A stretch of 64,000 nucleotides of DNA from Luidia sarsii. Lineage: Eukaryota > Echinodermata > Asteroidea > Paxillosida > Luidiidae. The stretch lies in contig OX465103.1 of assembly GCA_949987565.1 (NCBI GenBank), forward strand, positions 9,259,405 through 9,323,404, read 5' to 3'. Positions 34,622 through 47,400 of this stretch are shown here, in pieces. A program made the translations under genes and the position numbers. The notes under the pieces were generated by a model, which searched no databases, was not told where the DNA came from, and saw only the letters and a program-made list of their open reading frames with translations. The first letter of the stretch is position 1; each line of letters starts with the position of its first letter.

Positions 34622-34749
34622 AATTGCGTGATATTCTTGGCATGACTAACTGGGAGGACATCAAGAAGGAGGCCCTGGCCAATAAGAAGCTGAAGGTCAC
34701 CGATGGAATGATCAGCATCCGCGACAAAGAAACCTTGTTCAGAAGAGAG
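34622..34749 (+). CDS. ABHD14-like exon 2'
   Basis: 128 bp, same phase as exon 2 of the full gene. Only one substitution from the ATTCTTGGCATG motif to the donor, but a different first six codons (LRDILG here, SLGILG there). Confidence 0.7.
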
Positions 34750-35730
34750 GTACATCCCACCCACCTCTTATACATGGTTTGAGTTTAGGGATGGCTTGGT
34801 GGCGGAAGGACAGTTGAAAATTGTCTTGGACCAGTCCACAGCTATCCTTAGCACTCTCTGCAAGGCTAATACATAAAGCACCATTGATGGATAGTTGGAA
34901 TCATGCGTTTTCCCTGACGACAGAGTACACTCTGTCTGAAATGCCAAGTTACTGGCCTCTTTCAGGGCCATACTCCTTCTCTATAGAGAGAGATGAATTC
35001 ATGGTGTCACCAAACAGTCGCCAAATCAGCACATTTTGATTTCAGCATGCAGACCTTATAATGTGGTATCCCTTGCTGATCCAGCTGATGAGTTGAAAAA
35101 ACAACAGCACACGCCAGACAGGTAGTCTCAACCGAACCTCTTGTGGTGGAGCCGTCTTCACCCAGTTGTTACCTGCGAGTGTTTTCCTAGAAGCATTCTA
35201 GGTCAACTAGAGTAACTGCTGAAATTCCAGCTGAAGGAGAACTGCAGCATAACCACAGAACCGCTCTCCTCCTCTTTGTGTTGTGACTAAACATGCGAAT
35301 GACAAGCGACTCTCCACAAACTGAAAAAATTGCATCCACACGATTATCCCTGTTACAAAGTGGTTGGCCTCGTCACCCAAGAAGCACACACCCAGGCAAT
35401 TTCAGCAGAGATTTCGAAAGTGCTGGCTTGCTCAATGCTCCTTTTTTTGGGGGGGGGCATGCTAGCAGACAGTCAGTCAAAGCACTTGACATCCATTTCT
35501 CATAGTAGTAACATGTTCGGTAGAAGGTAGATTGACATCCTTCTCATCAGTCCCCTTATAAAGCATGGCTCTTGAAGTGCTTGTATCATTTTTTTTTTAA
35601 TGAAAAGGGTGTAAGATGCATATGAGCTCCTTTAGCCCTTGAACAGGTTTGCCTTGGCCTTGGACATCTGTGAACTCACGTGTGTTTGCATGAGGTTGGG
35701 CTAATGGGGGTTCATATACGTGTATACGCG

Positions 35731-37215
35731 TAAGGTTGTTCGATATCCGGAATTTTTGGTTTCGATATATCGTCAGGAATATATCGCGATATTCGATATT
35801 ATCGCGATATCTGGTGCGTAAGCGGAAGTCAAGGTAGTGACCTGGATTTCCATTCAATATACACTGTGATTGACGGAAACCTATATGTAGCAAATACATC
35901 TAACTTTAAGCCATAGTTACCAATTGTTTAACCCCCTTAAACTCCTCATTTATCAACGAAAAAAAATAATTTAAAACAACTATCCCAGGTCGCTCTTTTA
36001 AAAGTATACGCCAAAACGAAACTATTTTTTGTTGATGTATTAAGAATACGTTATTACATTTTAAAAAGACGATATCCCAGGCGGTTTTCAGCAACTCGAT
36101 GCTTACATATGACGTCACAAATACATGTCTGGCCAGAGCCAATGGGTCTTCAGACTAATATTCATGAGGGGAGACAAACCATCAGTATTTACGTCGGCAT
36201 AACGATCACTTTGAACAAAATCTGATGTCCCTTTCGGTCGTACGGATGCGTACTGGAAAAATGTTTACTGTACCTTTTTTTTGGGGGGGGGCTGCTAAAA
36301 AGGAGAATAAAGCAGCAGTTCACTTTTTCTCATCCACGCCGTAAAATGATTGTTAGTTTACATGTCCAAGTTGGAATCATTCAAGTTGGAATAGATCGCG
36401 ATGCGACCCCCCCCCCCCACAAGAAAGTCCACCGAACTTCGGTGTACACGATGTGCAAATGGCCTGGCCGTACTTCGCTGGTGTACGTTGAGTTACACGT
36501 GCCTTTAGTACAGCTGCGTGGCGGGTACCAGAGCAGCATGGAAGGATCGAGAAATCAGAGGTCGCACGTGCGTTATGAACAGTGACGTTTATCCAACGTC
36601 TTTCCTCTTCGATTTTGATTTTCTGAGATTAAAACATAATTATGTAAAGTATGTATTCTTACATTATATTTGGCTGTATTGGGAGACATCGGTAGGAAAA
36701 TGAATCTGCAATTTTTGCAGCCTGGATAATATCGTAAACGATCGGATAATTTATGTAGGCCACATGGGGGAAAATGTCCCAAACACGAGTCGCTGTTGCG
36801 TGCCCAGCGTACCGAGGTCGCGCTGTACGAAATGTGTGCTACCAACACCGGAAGTGAGCTTGCACTTGCAGTTGATCTGTCGCTGACGCATTGCCTTTGT
36901 GGAGACCGCGCGCAATGCAAGAGTCAAATGGCTGGCTGGCGCTCCTCTCCCCTTGCGGTTTCGGGTTTTTCGTTGTTTTTACTAACGAAAGCTTATCTCC
37001 CTTCAAAATCTCTCTGATGGCCACGCTATACAAGCTTACAGACAGGCGATAATGGTGTTGGGAAACCAGATTTTTTCCGATATCGTGATACTTTTTTCGA
37101 TATCGCGATATCGAAAATATCGCGATATCCTGAAATGCGTTCGATATGATAATCGCCGGAAAGCGATATCGCGATATATCGAAATATCGAAATATCGAAA
37201 TATCGAACAACCTTA
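35731..37215. mobile_element. 1.5-kb hAT-like non-autonomous element with CGATAT-rich ends
   Basis: Perfect 16-bp inverted ends taaggttgttcgatat / atatcgaacaacctta, followed inside by repeated ATATCG/CGATATCGCG. Flanks gtatacgcg and gtatacgg are similar but not identical. No transposase frame seen. The hAT assignment is a guess from the end type. Confidence 0.75.
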
Positions 37216-39222
37216 GTATACGGTGCGTTCATGTGGATTCCCTCGCACACACGTGGTTACAGCGGTACGTAGTAGCCACGAGACGAGGCTGTCTGAACGA
37301 CTCGGCGGTTTCTGTTCAGCATCCCGGGCATTGGTCGAAGGCTTTCGTTACTTGATGGTAACAGTACCTTTTCGTTTTTCCAATAATTTTGTGTTTGGTA
37401 ACAACGATCTCAATTTCACACAACTTCACAAACTAAAGCCTTAATTCTCTCAAAAACTTTGAGAGAATTACTCAAGCTTTCAAGAACCTTAATTGTTTCA
37501 TAACAAGAATCTTAATTGTTTCATAAACAAGGAATAGGCCCACCAATAAATATGAGTACGCTGTAGGCCTACTGTCGGGTTGAACTCGGGTCGTCACCCG
37601 CTATTGTCTCTTGTGTGCTATGCCTGAATCTGTCAGTCATGGCGTCATTATACCGGAGTCGTCATCGGAGACCTGCTTACCAGCTTGAGTTGTGGTGGCT
37701 GACATCAAAGTTAACACTTAGCATGATTACGGATTGGTTACTCGGACACTCCCTGTGCAGCTTTGACTTGCACGTGTGGGCTTCTCGAATGCTCAGCTGT
37801 GGCGTGCCCTCCGCAACCAACTAGGGCGCCCTCTTGCGGTAGTACGTGGGTACAGGCATGTTTTACCACCCGAATGCTTGACAAAAACACCATAGACTGG
37901 TTCCCGTTCTCTACCTTGTCTCGAGTCTCCAGACCTCCAAATGTAGAGAGTCGGTAGCCAGTACCGGTAAGCTTCTTCGGCCTGTGATTGGGACCAAAAC
38001 CCGGCTAAGGCTTGGGCCCCGGCTTCGTCTCTCTCATCCGAAAGCTGAAAACACAGGTTGGAGTTCTTTGCAGAAGTTGAGCATTACATTAGACGGGAAC
38101 CAGCCTACAGAAAGGCCGTGGTTTAGCTCAGAGCACGGCGCTACTGTTCTACTTATGATAATGTGTATGCACAACTATAATGCGCATGAGCATAGAGGTA
38201 TATGCGCATTGCATAACAGCCCAACACATCGCTCGCAGAAAAATTAATACACTGAATTTCCTACCACAGTAATTATGGAATCAGTTGACTCTGAACAAAG
38301 GTCAATTTAGGTGGAATTCGTCTGAAAATTTGGTCGAAAATTGTGGGGCATTTTATGAAAAAGAGAAAGTCGTTCATTACCGTTGCAATTTTTTTTCAAG
38401 CGACAGCGTTGCTGACTTCTTCATTAACTTGAGACCGTAAGCATTCTCCCGAAATTGTTTACCCAGTACCGGCACCTATACCGTACTGGCCTACTGTAGT
38501 CATTTCGGAGGACGTGAGACGTCTGGAGGATAGGTATAGGGAACGGGAACCAGCCTAAAATGAATATACATGTGCAGCTGTTAGGGGCCCTTTTCCAAAA
38601 TTCGGCTGAAAGGCTTCGGCTTCGTCTCTGTTATCCAAAAGCAGAAAACGAAGGTTGCTGTTCTTTGTTGGAGCTGAACCTTTGGATTCTTTTCCAAAAC
38701 ACAGTAGGGACTATAACATCAATTCAAAAACAAAGTGCAGGAACGCATTATCACTTTCGCGTTCAGGACAACAGTGAGATGTACAATAAATCTAACGAAC
38801 AGGAGAGACTGTGTATGGGTTCCGGTTATTTATAGAAAAAAAGCGTTTATTACATTGCAAAAAAAAGTAGAGCCGAAAAAGCATTGCATCCGTTTAACTG
38901 CAGCAAGTGGGTATACGTATTGGTTGCCCTACGGCCTGCGCACGAGACGGACATTATTCATTGCGCCTAACCGATCCTCAACTCCTCCTCTGGGGATTAA
39001 ATTAATGAAGAACATTGAAGGTCAATGAAGGTCAGTGGACAAGAGGAGATGACCCGGTTAACACTACACGTATTTAAACCTGTCCGCACGCGGTAATCGA
39101 CTTGACTCCGACTCAGTGTCGCCGAACGGTGAAAATTACAATCGTTTTCCTCGTCAAGGGTGAAACACACTAAGATGGCGGCCGGGAGGAGAACAGGAGT
39201 GTGTGAAGATTGTAACTGACCA

Positions 39223-39450
39223 AGGCCCGGCTTAGGCTTCGGCTCCGGCTTCGTCTCAGCTATCCAAATGCTGAAATACAAGTTGGAGTTCTTTGTTGAA
39301 GTTGAAGCTTTGGATTCCTTTTCAAAACTCAGTCAAACATTCAAAAATGATGCCAAAGGCTTCCTGTTTTCATGCCTTGTACTTGAAATGGATGAAAGAA
39401 CTAGGGACAAAGTCGGAGCCTGAGCCTAAGCCGGGCTTTGGAAAAGGGCC
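39223..39450. mobile_element. Uninterrupted family D element
   Basis: Left ggcccggcttaggcttcgg; right gagcctaagccgggctttgg. Internal gaagttgaagctttggattc, then caaacattcaaa, shows the site that is filled in the copy at 10059. Confidence 0.85.
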
Positions 39451-40907
39451 CTAGTATCATGGTGGAATATAGGCCTATTATGCTTCAAGGGAGAGTACGC
39501 CATTTGCAAAGTGCCCAATTTCTGGACATTCAAAATTTACTTACTCGTGAGAAGGGTAGTAATGGCATCAGCCATTCCGTGTGTTTTTAGCGCTCGCATT
39601 TAGCCCGTTTTCGAGAAAAAGAGGATATTATTTTGTTGAATTTCAAACGTTCGCTCCGTGGAGCGATAGTTGGAACAGAGTGCCTTTTTACGAATACCGC
39701 CCTCTATGTCTGATAAAGGTTAGCATTTTAATTTCGTTTCCAGGGTTTTTCTCATGACATTATAAACTTTATATGCATTTCATGTATACGTTTGGAATAA
39801 CAAGGTATAATAGCGATTCTTCGACCTTCGCAATGGCGTGCCCTCGTTTTAAGACAACCATAAGGTACTTTGCTTCTGATTCTGTGGAAATCGGGACCTT
39901 ACTTGCCGTTTTTACCCGAAAAAGGCGACAGGTCACCTTTGGAAATAAAGCCAGGGGTGATTATTTCCGGGGGACAACTAGCAAAAAAATTAAGGTTCGT
40001 GTTGCAATTTCCAGTACCGCCATCGACACCTGCATATGAATTTAAACTGAACGTGAATTCACCCTTTCATGGAAGCTGATTTTAAAATAATATAGCGCCC
40101 TCTTGTGAGGTATCCTTTCCAATCAACATAGCTGTTCTGTGCTTTTTCGGCATTAGGCCAGAGTTTACATTTTTTTTATCTTTGAATATTATTGGCAAAT
40201 GTGCTATCTTTAATTTTACAAATTAACACTTATACATATCAAAATAATACTCAGTTGCTTAAAATAATTATATATTTATACATATTCACATTAATTGTTC
40301 CCACGTACTATTTACAAAACGGGGTACTATGAGAATTGAGTGTCATTTTTTTTTTTACTTTGTCCAAGGGAAGTTATTATTTTTTAAAGGGTCCATTTGA
40401 TGGACTCTTACGGAATAGTTCTTGCTGAGGGCAGCAATGTTTTGGCGAACAGCGCGTAGGCCAAATTCTTGCTACCAGTAACTGAAATGCCTTGCTTACC
40501 GGCGAAGCAAGCCATTCAGGAAATTAAGGCTCGTGCTCGTGCTTCACTTATTCTTACTCGTTGTAATGTGCACATGTGTGAAAAAGTGCAAGCTTTGGAG
40601 CACATTATTATGCCGATGCACTCTACTTAACCAGACGGTCAACATCCCTCAAACCAAGCCTCGAATCAGAAACCTGCAGTTTTTTAACGATTTTGTGCAA
40701 CGAGACGAAGCCTGAGACCGAGCCAGGGTTTCATAAAAGGGCCGGTTTAGGCTCAATCTGTAAGCAAACATGCTTCTGCTATAATGACAGGTAGCGGCTT
40801 CGTTATTCGTTAGCCGTAATATAGATTCTCCACGAACTCGGGCCGTGGATTGGTCTCGGTGGCTTCCGACTTCCCTTCCCCCTCCCCTATCCCCCACTGT
40901 GGTCCGC

Positions 40908-41356
40908 TCACATCGGTGACGTCACCGTGACGCGCACTCCCGGGTCTTGGCCTGGTGCCGGACCCGCCGCCACCACGGGCGGCGTGCTCCGGCCGGCTCG
41001 CCTGGCGCCGCCCTCCCCGCGCTTCCGCTTCCGTTCCCGCCGCTTGCCGGGCTTCCGGCCGGCCCTGCGCGGCTTGGCGGTGGACGGTCCCGGCGGGGCG
41101 ACGGTGGCGGGCGCCTGGCCGCCGCCCTCCCCGTCCTCGTCGCCCTGGTCGGTGGAGACGCCCTTGCAGGTGTGCTGGTCCGCCGTCTCCGTGCACTCGC
41201 TGCAGCGCACGAAGCAGCACCAGTGGAACTTGCACTCGCACTGGCTGGTGCGCTGCACGCGCATCGTGTTGTAGCCGCGCCCGCAGCACATGACGTCACA
41301 GCTGTCCGGCCCCTGCGACGTCTTGTTGCAGACGCGATCGGCAGTGCCCAGCGAGC
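40908..41356 (-). CDS. Wnt2: Wnt2 exon 5, Cys-rich finger and extended tail
   Basis: Acceptor tacag after a CT-repeat tract; stop TGA at 40910-40908. Encodes [53 protein letters not shown], then 84 more residues. The NKTS sequon is conserved in Wnt2. The tail starts acidic ([11 protein letters not shown]), turns Pro-rich, then strongly basic, and ends VRVTVTSPM. Confidence 0.93.
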
Positions 41357-41447
41357 CTGTAGAGAGATATAGATATGGATATATAGAGAGAAGGGGGGCC
41401 GGGAGAGGGAGAGGAGGATGGGGAAGAGAGAGAAAGGGAGACATGGC

Positions 41448-41495
<48 letters not shown>

Positions 41496-44400
41496 GAGAG
41501 AGAGGAAGGTTAAGAGAGATGATGGGAAGAGAGAGGGAGACAGAGGGAGAGAGGAGACGAAGAGAGGGACGAAGATAGAGAGAGAGAAATAGAGAGAGAG
41601 AAATAGAGAGAGAGAAATAGAGAGAGAGATAGAGAGAGAGTGAGAGAGAGATGGGGGGGGGGAGACGAAGAGAGAGAGGAGTGGGGAGAGAGGTGGAAGA
41701 AGAGGGAGAGAGATATGAAACATATAGAGGCCGAGGGAGAGAATGAGGGAGAGTGAGGGAGATCGTGAGAGAGAGAGAGAGAGAGGGGGGAGGGAAATGG
41801 AGATCGTGAGTGAAAGATTACAACAAAATAGTTGGCCCCAAACCGTGGTCTAGTTTTCTGATGGGAATCCCGACGTTTCCGATCCTAGCATGACCTTTCA
41901 CAAACGGAGAAGAAAAAAAACATGTGGCGACTATGCGATTTCATCTGACCAACACGAACCGATGACGACACGACGACACTATGCAGCATGCAGTGCGGGC
42001 TTGGACAATTATTGAATTACTCGGTTGCCAGTGGATTATTGTGGGACCCAATGTTGGACGCATATATTGGAGGAGGCAGGAATGGCACTTGAAAGTAACT
42101 CACCCGTCTCCGGGTCCCTCTTGCAGTAGTCGGGCGACTCCTCGAAGAAGACCAGGTTGGCCCGGTTGGGGCGGCGGTGGTTGGCCGTGCCGCTCAGGCC
42201 TGCGCCGTCCTGGCCCATGGTCACCTCCAGCGCCTGGTCGTACTTGGAGCGCAGGTAGCGTCCCACCTCGCGGAAGTCTCGCATGGCCTGCCAGCACGTG
42301 CGGATGGAGCAGGAGCCGCTCACGCCGTGGCACTTGCACTCCAGCTTCATGTTCTTCATCACGGCCTGCATCAATAGCAGTGATAGAGGCGTTCCAGTCG
42401 TCCGGTAACTCGCGGTCACCGGTCGTGAACTCGAGGCAGAAAAATCCTGTCTCCAGTTCACGACTTGACAACAAAATGGGGTCAACTTGGGTCAGGAGGT
42501 CAAAGGGCGAAACGTTTGTATCAACATCGATGCGATGCATGTATTATGTGCATGAGTTACAATAAGATTGCGATACATACGGTGGCTGGTTCTGCAGCCA
42601 GGAACGAAAAGGTGAATTTACCATGAATTTACTACGCTGTTCTACACGCACATGTCACCTGTCAAGACTAATACTAATACTATTACTAATAGTTTCCATT
42701 ACATTAGCTGCGAGTCGTCGGCGTACAAGTTTGTGAAAACCAGCCGCGTAGCAACTACTAGCTCTTCGGCCTTTGCGCTTGCGCAATGTGCGTATTGTCG
42801 TGGTGTTGGTGAGTAGCATTGGAATGCAGCCCACTCGTGAACTGGGAAAAACTGTTCGTGAACACCATAAACACGACGTGCGATTCACGATTATAGTGCG
42901 CCCTCAGGAGTTTGCAACGCGTTGGCCACTCACAATGCTCGGAACCTTTCCAGACGTACATGTACATACAGTACTTATCAACGACCCAATAATCGGGCAA
43001 AGCACTGAGCATAACAATTTATGGTGTTTAATCACATGTCGAGTCGGGCAAACCTAGATGAAGTATACATTCTCCTCGACGTAAGAGAACATTATATCTA
43101 TTAAAAAAAAATGTTATGCAGACTGTTCGGCTCCCCTGCCCATGGACCCCTTCCTCCCTGTCTCGCCCGCGGCTCATCGGCGCAGCAAAGGGGGGGGGGG
43201 GTGGGGGGGGGGGGGTAGGGTCCCCTTTAAAGTAGCCAAGAGAAAAACCTCGATCTTTTTAGAGTGAACAGTTAATGCCATATACATGTAGTACGCAGTA
43301 TATAACCCCTTGTAGTAGATAAGATAGCATGATGTGCTGAGCTAATGAATTTAATGTAAGTGATAACTCGATCATGCAGACTTCGGAACATTCGATCTCC
43401 ACTCATTCTTGATGGATTGGTCCATTGTGTAATTTTACGCATCGTTTCTTGTGTCTTTAGTGGTCCGATAGAGCTTAGCTCCTCAATTGCATTATCTACT
43501 GATTTAGCGTGCCGCACTCACAAGGGTCACCCCAAACCCAACCCGACCCCCCCCCCTCCTCCTCTCTGAAAATAATGACGGTGTCCTGGTCTTGAGCTCA
43601 CCCTTCGTCCGGCTCGGTTGTTGTGCTGGTTCATCAGGGCCCGCGGGTCGCGCTCCTTGCGCTCGCGGGCGTCCACGAACTGGCGCGTGAAGTCGTCGGC
43701 GAACTTGACGTTGTCGCTGCAGCCGCCCCAGTCGAAGGGGCCGTGCTCGTCGGCGCTGGAGCCGCGCTTGGCCGGGTCGCAGGCGCAGTCCAGCAGGTCC
43801 CCCTTGCTGCAGGACCGCGTGATCTCGTGCACCACGCCCGCTGACGAGATGGCGTAGACGAAGGCCGCCTCTTTGCTGGCCTCTGCAGATGGGGACGGGC
43901 GGGGGAGGGGAGGGGAGAGTGGGGCGAGGGACGGGGCGAGGGAGAGAGAGGTGGGGGAGAAAGTTAGTGAGAGTTAGATAGAGAGAGAAAGCGAGGGAGG
44001 GGATGAGGGGCAGGGAGAGGAAGAGGGATGTGGAGGGAGAGGATGAGGCATTGGGAGGGACAGGGAGAGGAGGAAGGGGGGGGGGAGAGGGAGGGGAGAG
44101 TGGGGCGAAGGACGGGGCGAGGGAGAGAGAGGTGGGGGAGAAAGTTAGTGAGAGTTAGATAGAGAGAGAAAGCGAGGGAGGGGATGAGGGGCAGGGCGAG
44201 GAAGAGGGATGTGGAGGGAGAGGATGAGCCATTGGGAGGGACAGGGAGAGGAGGAAGGGGGGGAGGGAGGGGAGAGAGGGAGAGCATGGGGAAGAGGGTG
44301 GAGACAGAGAGAGGGAGAAGTCGGCAAGAGGAGAAAGAGAGGACGGGGGACATACAGGGAGGAGAGGAAGAGAGGGAAGAAGAGGGAGGGGGAGAGGTCA

Positions 44401-47400
44401 AGAGAGAAAATTGAAGGGGTCATTTCCAGAACGCTATATATTTCCTCCTTTTTCTACTTGTTGTGTAATAATAATACAAGCTGCTTAATGACGTGAACTA
44501 TTTCACCAATATTGTATGATTTTCCCCAAAAGTATCATATAAGACGATACGACCGAACACTCTTACAAAAGGTAACTTAAAGCAACAAATGTCTGACTGT
44601 TACGTCAATTTTCCTTGCCCCGGAAGTCAGAACTCAAGAGGGCCAACCTTCACATTTCCAGTTCTCACCCTGCCGCCAAAACCCCCCCCAAAACAGTCGT
44701 TCTGATCTCCTGATAGCTTGTACGTTTGAGACTGTAACATCACTATTATAGAGGACCAACTTTCATCCGCATTATTTTAGGTTCATTGGGCTATTTGTCA
44801 GTTCTGCCTTGGATGGTTCCGACTTCTGCCGAGTTCATCACACGCAGGAAATGACGGCAGCTTTTCATCTATAGACTTTCAATATCATTATTCCGAAAAC
44901 TGAGCACCATGACACCAACGTAAGGTGACCTACATTCCCACTTCTCATTCTGCTGTCAGTCGTGCTGCGTTCCGCGTGCACAGGACGCAGCTCCGTCCAT
45001 TTTTTTTTAAACAAAAATAATAATAATAACGGGTAGTGGCCTAGCTTTTGAGAAATCTCCCATTGGTTACGTCACCGGGCGATAAATGACGTCGGAGTCG
45101 GGCGTCTGCGCCTTTTGTGCCTCGGTTGCACCGCGGTCCGCCCGTGTCGCATTCTTTGCTGTGTTTATTCTGGACAAGAGCTGGCAACATCTCGGCGGGC
45201 CGGCCGGCCGTCTGTAGCGGGCCGACAACCCTTGTAACGCGCGGGCGGGGGGACAGACATCGATGCCCTCGAGTTGTTGCATTCTGGGGTCCCGTGTGTT
45301 TTGACTGGGACTCCCAGGGGGCATCAACGCCGTCCTCCGAGGCCGGCAAAGCTGAATCAACAAGGGGTTCCTCCCCTCACCCCCCCCCCCCCCCACCCCA
45401 CCCATCCGATCCCGATGGAAGACCTCCCGAGCGGCGACCAAAAAGCGCGGCGACCGTACAACCACAAACGTCGGGGACTTCACGGCACAAGTCGAGCCCG
45501 CTATCTAATAAGAGCTTCGGCCAGACCCCGTACGACCGGCACGCCTCGCCGTGACGGATTTGTACCCTATCGCAGCACTGCTTCGTGCCCGTTGGAATGC
45601 AAACTCATCACGCGAACAAACTCGTCACGCTGGACCGCCTGGTGTAGAAAGGGCAAGCCGACAGGAGTGTTTCAAGGGGACAGACATCTGATATGATTAA
45701 GTGGAGTCCCCGTATACAGCTAATTACAGCACCTCCAGGATGTCCTACCGTAATCTTACGTACATGGTTACACGGAAAGAGTTGAATCGTACATGTTGAG
45801 TTTGGTTAAACTAATACATTTAGGCCTAGATGTCTGGATCGTCCAGTGAGTGAACGAACTGCCGGAAGTTATCATATCCACGTTATCAATATCACAAGGA
45901 GATCAGATGTATCTCAAGCCACTCAAATGATAGCGAATAATTATATAAAAACAGTTTGAGAACGCCGGCGTATTGAAATAGGTGCAGACACACACCGTGC
46001 ACAGGAGGACTGGATGTCAAGTCAAGGGTGTTTGAGGTGATGATGACACCAAGTGAAAGTCACTCTTTAGTGAAAAGGCCTATGTTATATGTTTGGTTCT
46101 GAAGAGAATCTCTGAATTCAACGTTTCGGAACAACAGGCCTATGCTCTATTCGTCGGCGGGAGACGGAACGTGGATTCATTTGAGTAGAAACAAAGTTCA
46201 CGCACTTCATTTCAAAAAGCTCACGTCGTTTGTGCATATCACTATGGGCATGCTATGGGCAGCACCAGTCATCATTGAACAAGGCACTGTATACGTATAG
46301 GCCTACCAAATATTGAAAAACATTTTGTTTGACTTGAATTTTGAAAGGGAAGAAACTCGCACACGTGGGCCAATGCCTTTCTAAATGGTCACATTTGGGT
46401 ATCCAGACACCACGCGCTCATTCACCGGAGTATCATGCCGTACCTTCAATGAAGGCCACGGTGATTGATGGTAATAACAATTTACAGGCCCAATTGTCTA
46501 TAAGTAATTAATGTAAACGTCCACACTAGGAAGCAGGTTAATTTAGGATAATGAGGAAGCTGTCTTATGTGTGTTTCTTTCTTCAAGTTCGCAGACAGAC
46601 AAGGCACTGCTATAGGTATTATACATTGTTACCAAAGCGTTCAGGGTTGGAGTTCAAAAGGCCCTTACGATGCATCGTAACTCAATTCACGATGGACACC
46701 CCACCGCGAGTTGTGATAGGCCGTATATGTATTATGGTTTATGGTTTATGTGCATCGGGCACCGTCCTGCGATTGATTCAAGATTCAAGATACTTTATTG
46801 TCGTGTAAAAAGATGTCTTTTCCACACAAAATTTGCTTGGAAGTAAAGACAACAATAAAATCACACAGAAAAAACATTTCATTTACCAAGTGCATATAAA
46901 CATTAATAAAAATTATTATTAGATTAAAACATTATATGTGACCCGGCACAGCATAATGAGGAATAACTCCCACTTTTGAGATTTTGAGATTTTCTAATGA
47001 TGTGAAAGAGTATACCATTAGCTTTCAAATGATATCAAAATTATTTCCGTGTGAACATTGTTATAAATAGTAAATAGTCCTTCGCTCGTTCATTTGGCAC
47101 CAGACACAATATAACAGCACCAGTCTAACTCCTCGAAAGCGGCTATTCAAAAAGGCAGGAACTTTGCATTTTTATGAAAACAGTACACAAACACTCCCCC
47201 GAAATCCTCGTTTTTTCAACATTTAGAGACGGATTTCGGAAAAATCCTTTGGACATAACATCCTCCAAATTGATTTTTAATCGAATTGAAAAGATACTTT
47301 GACTTCAGGCGTTGTTTACTGGAAAAGTGTTTTAGTGGGATATGCCTCATGTCGCTTTGCCGGGTCACATATTACATTACAAATAGATATTTATAGTCGC

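Larger units (their letters stand above)
31345..34749 (+). pseudogene. Partial ABHD14 duplicate: exons 1 and 2 only
   Basis: Exon 1' at 31345-31504 (donor gtaaag) and exon 2' at 34622-34749 (acceptor tacag, donor gtacat) have the same phases as the full gene. The joined frame is open and reads MAPGQSMSSRVIT, a hydrophobic anchor, then KVIHQPPEELRDILGMTNWE and the rest of exon 2. Exon 1' differs substantially from exon 1. Exon 2' and its following intron are almost identical to exon 2 for about 230 bp. I find no copies of exons 3-5 before the Wnt2 gene, so no hydrolase domain can be made. It is probably a truncated duplicate, though exons 1' and 2' could still be transcribed. Confidence 0.75.
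34750..40907. other. Intergenic region between the ABHD14 duplicate and Wnt2
   Basis: The first 300 bp are duplicated ABHD14 intron 2. Then come a 1.5-kb CGATAT-rich TIR element (35731-37215), GGCTCCGGCTTCGTCTC-type repeats (about 37990-38075, 38587-38712, 39223-39450, 40690-40750) and AT-rich sequence. The Wnt2 3' UTR must lie at the right end, but I see no convincing poly(A) signal. Confidence 0.5.

Noticed and set aside
40922..41372. GC-rich antisense and plus-strand frames over Wnt2 exon 5
   Set aside because: Shadow frames of a GC-rich exon; codon content and homology support only the minus Wnt2 frame.
41357..41723. Upstream extension of the last Wnt2 exon (Leu-Ser-rich)
   Set aside because: The open frame continues only because of CT repeats. 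The tacag acceptor at 41357, phase and Wnt homology place the exon start at 41356.
45117..45696. Overlapping GC-rich frames of about 140 residues
   Set aside because: Open in several frames at once because of GC content; low-complexity Pro/Arg peptides with no family resemblance.
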